In this document: positions 6,183 through 6,599 of the stretch, one piece after another
How the letters are laid out: each line of letters opens with the position of its first letter
Position numbering within the stretch: position 1 is the first letter of the stretch
Assembly (NCBI GenBank): GCA_012521935.1
Contig: JAAYLJ010000038.1
Coordinates: 1 to 6,599 of the forward strand
Length of the DNA stretch: 6,599 bases
Direction: 5' to 3'
Origin: Campylobacteraceae bacterium
GTDB taxonomy: Bacteria; Campylobacterota; Campylobacteria; Campylobacterales; Campylobacteraceae
The notes under the pieces: generated by a model
Told to the model about the DNA's origin: nothing
The model's input: the letters and a program-made list of their open reading frames with translations, nothing else
Database searches by the model: none
Translations under genes and position numbers: made by a program

Positions 6183-6203
6183 AATTTTTCAAAATTTTTC
6201 ACA
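6183..6203 (+). repeat. Tandem 10-bp repeat forming two DnaA-box-like motifs
   Basis: AATTTTTCAA (6183-6192) is followed at once by AATTTTTCAC (6193-6202), identical at nine of ten positions. The second copy gives TTTTTCACA (6195-6203), a good DnaA-box match; the first gives TTTTTCAAA (6185-6193), one mismatch in the core. The repeat period is about one helical turn, which would place both on the same face. Confidence 0.5.
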
Positions 6204-6212
6204 TAAAAAAAT

Positions 6213-6599
6213 CTATTCAATTTTATCCTTTGTTATAACCTTATGTTTTAACTCTTCAACTCTTAATTTAAAATACTCATCATTTGCTATTAATTCATTT
6301 ATCTTTTTCATATTATATGATACTGCTGTATGATCTTTCATTCCAAAAAAAGATGCAAGTGCAGGCATGGAGTTTGGTGTTAGAGTTCTAGCTAAATAGA
6401 TCCCAATTCTTCTAGCTTCAACTATGGCTTTTTGTCTTTTTTTAGACTTAATATCGCTTGGTTTTACATTTAATTCTTGAGAAATTACAGAGATAATCTC
6501 TTCTAAAGTAATGTTTTCTCTTTTCTCTTTTATCTGCTCTTTCATTACATTTTTTGCAAACTCTAAAGTTATCTCTTGTCTCATTAATGAAGCATAAGC
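6213..6599 (-). CDS. dnaA: Chromosomal replication initiator DnaA, C-terminal part
   Basis: The last 128 codons of DnaA, the initiator that binds DnaA boxes and opens oriC. The frame is open to the window edge at 6599 and begins there with AYASLM, so the Met at 6584 is internal and the N-terminal, linker and most of the AAA+ domains lie outside. What remains is the end of the AAA+ lid and domain IV, the DNA-binding domain. It shows the helix that starts ITLEEIISVISQEL, the basic KSKKRQ with the following ARRIGIYLAR (minor-groove contact region), and the helix-turn-helix with GMKDHTAVSYNMKKI, the DnaA signature usually written GxDHTTV. The frame ends with TAG at 6213. A small 5-bp hairpin at 6130-6146 lies downstream, but no strong terminator separates it from dnaN. 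Confidence 0.97.
   Translation of the reverse strand, partial: AYASLMRQEITLEFAKNVMKEQIKEKRENITLEEIISVISQELNVKPSDIKSKKRQKAIVEARRIGIYLARTLTPNSMPALASFFGMKDHTAVSYNMKKINELIANDEYFKLRVEELKHKVITKDKIE

Larger units (their letters stand above)
6076..6203. other. oriC: Probable chromosomal replication origin (oriC)
   Basis: The gap between dnaA and dnaN is the known origin location in Campylobacter jejuni. Here it carries two good DnaA-box-like motifs built on a TTCAC core (6123-6131 minus strand, 6195-6203 plus strand), weaker variants at 6111-6119, 6166-6173 and 6185-6193, a run of three TAG trinucleotides (6101-6109), and an A/T-only stretch (6076-6098). All genes read away from it or through it in the same direction. 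A second origin part upstream of dnaA, as in Helicobacter, would lie outside the window. Confidence 0.65.

Noticed and set aside
1..6599. Defence system, insertion sequence, CRISPR array or horizontally acquired island
   Set aside because: No transposase, terminal inverted repeats, spaced repeats or change in base composition was seen; the content is core replication and housekeeping genes.

Overview
This low-GC window reads as chromosomal DNA from the replication-origin region of a Campylobacter-like member of the Campylobacterota. Three things point there: the protein sequences (770-aa GyrB without the enterobacterial insertion, 355-aa DnaN, a small c553-type cytochrome), TATAAT-type -10 elements behind T-rich stretches, and DnaA-box-like TTCAC motifs between dnaA and dnaN. 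The genus is inferred from recognition, not from a search.

Layout. Right to left on the minus strand are the 3' part of dnaA (running off the window at 6599), a 147-bp gap that looks like oriC, then dnaN, gyrB and an HD-domain phosphohydrolase gene. dnaN-gyrB-HD is tightly packed: a 10-bp gap, then a one-base TAATG overlap, as expected for one transcript. Facing it on the plus strand are an unrecognised 143-codon gene (908-1339) and the small SRP RNA gene ffs (about 1371-1475), whose U-tail touches the stop codon of the HD gene. At the left end, on the minus strand, are a 143-aa helical protein with a faint TerB-like look and a periplasmic monohaem cytochrome c, followed by a strong hairpin terminator.

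How the genes relate. DnaA would bind the boxes in 6111-6203 and open the adjacent A/T-only stretch. DnaN is the replicative clamp and GyrB the gyrase ATPase subunit. The HD protein resembles the YfbR 5'-deoxynucleotidase family, so a role in nucleotide-pool housekeeping beside replication genes is reasonable but inferred. ffs and the cytochrome serve unrelated housekeeping roles (protein targeting, periplasmic electron transfer).

This is mostly core genome; I see no mobile element, CRISPR array, tRNA or rRNA. The points most worth a second look are that the HD protein appears to be a tandem duplication with a dead N-terminal copy, and that the dnaA-dnaN gap has a box / DnaA-trio / A+T arrangement matching the bacterial origin unwinding module. 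No stretch over 300 bases lacks a gene.
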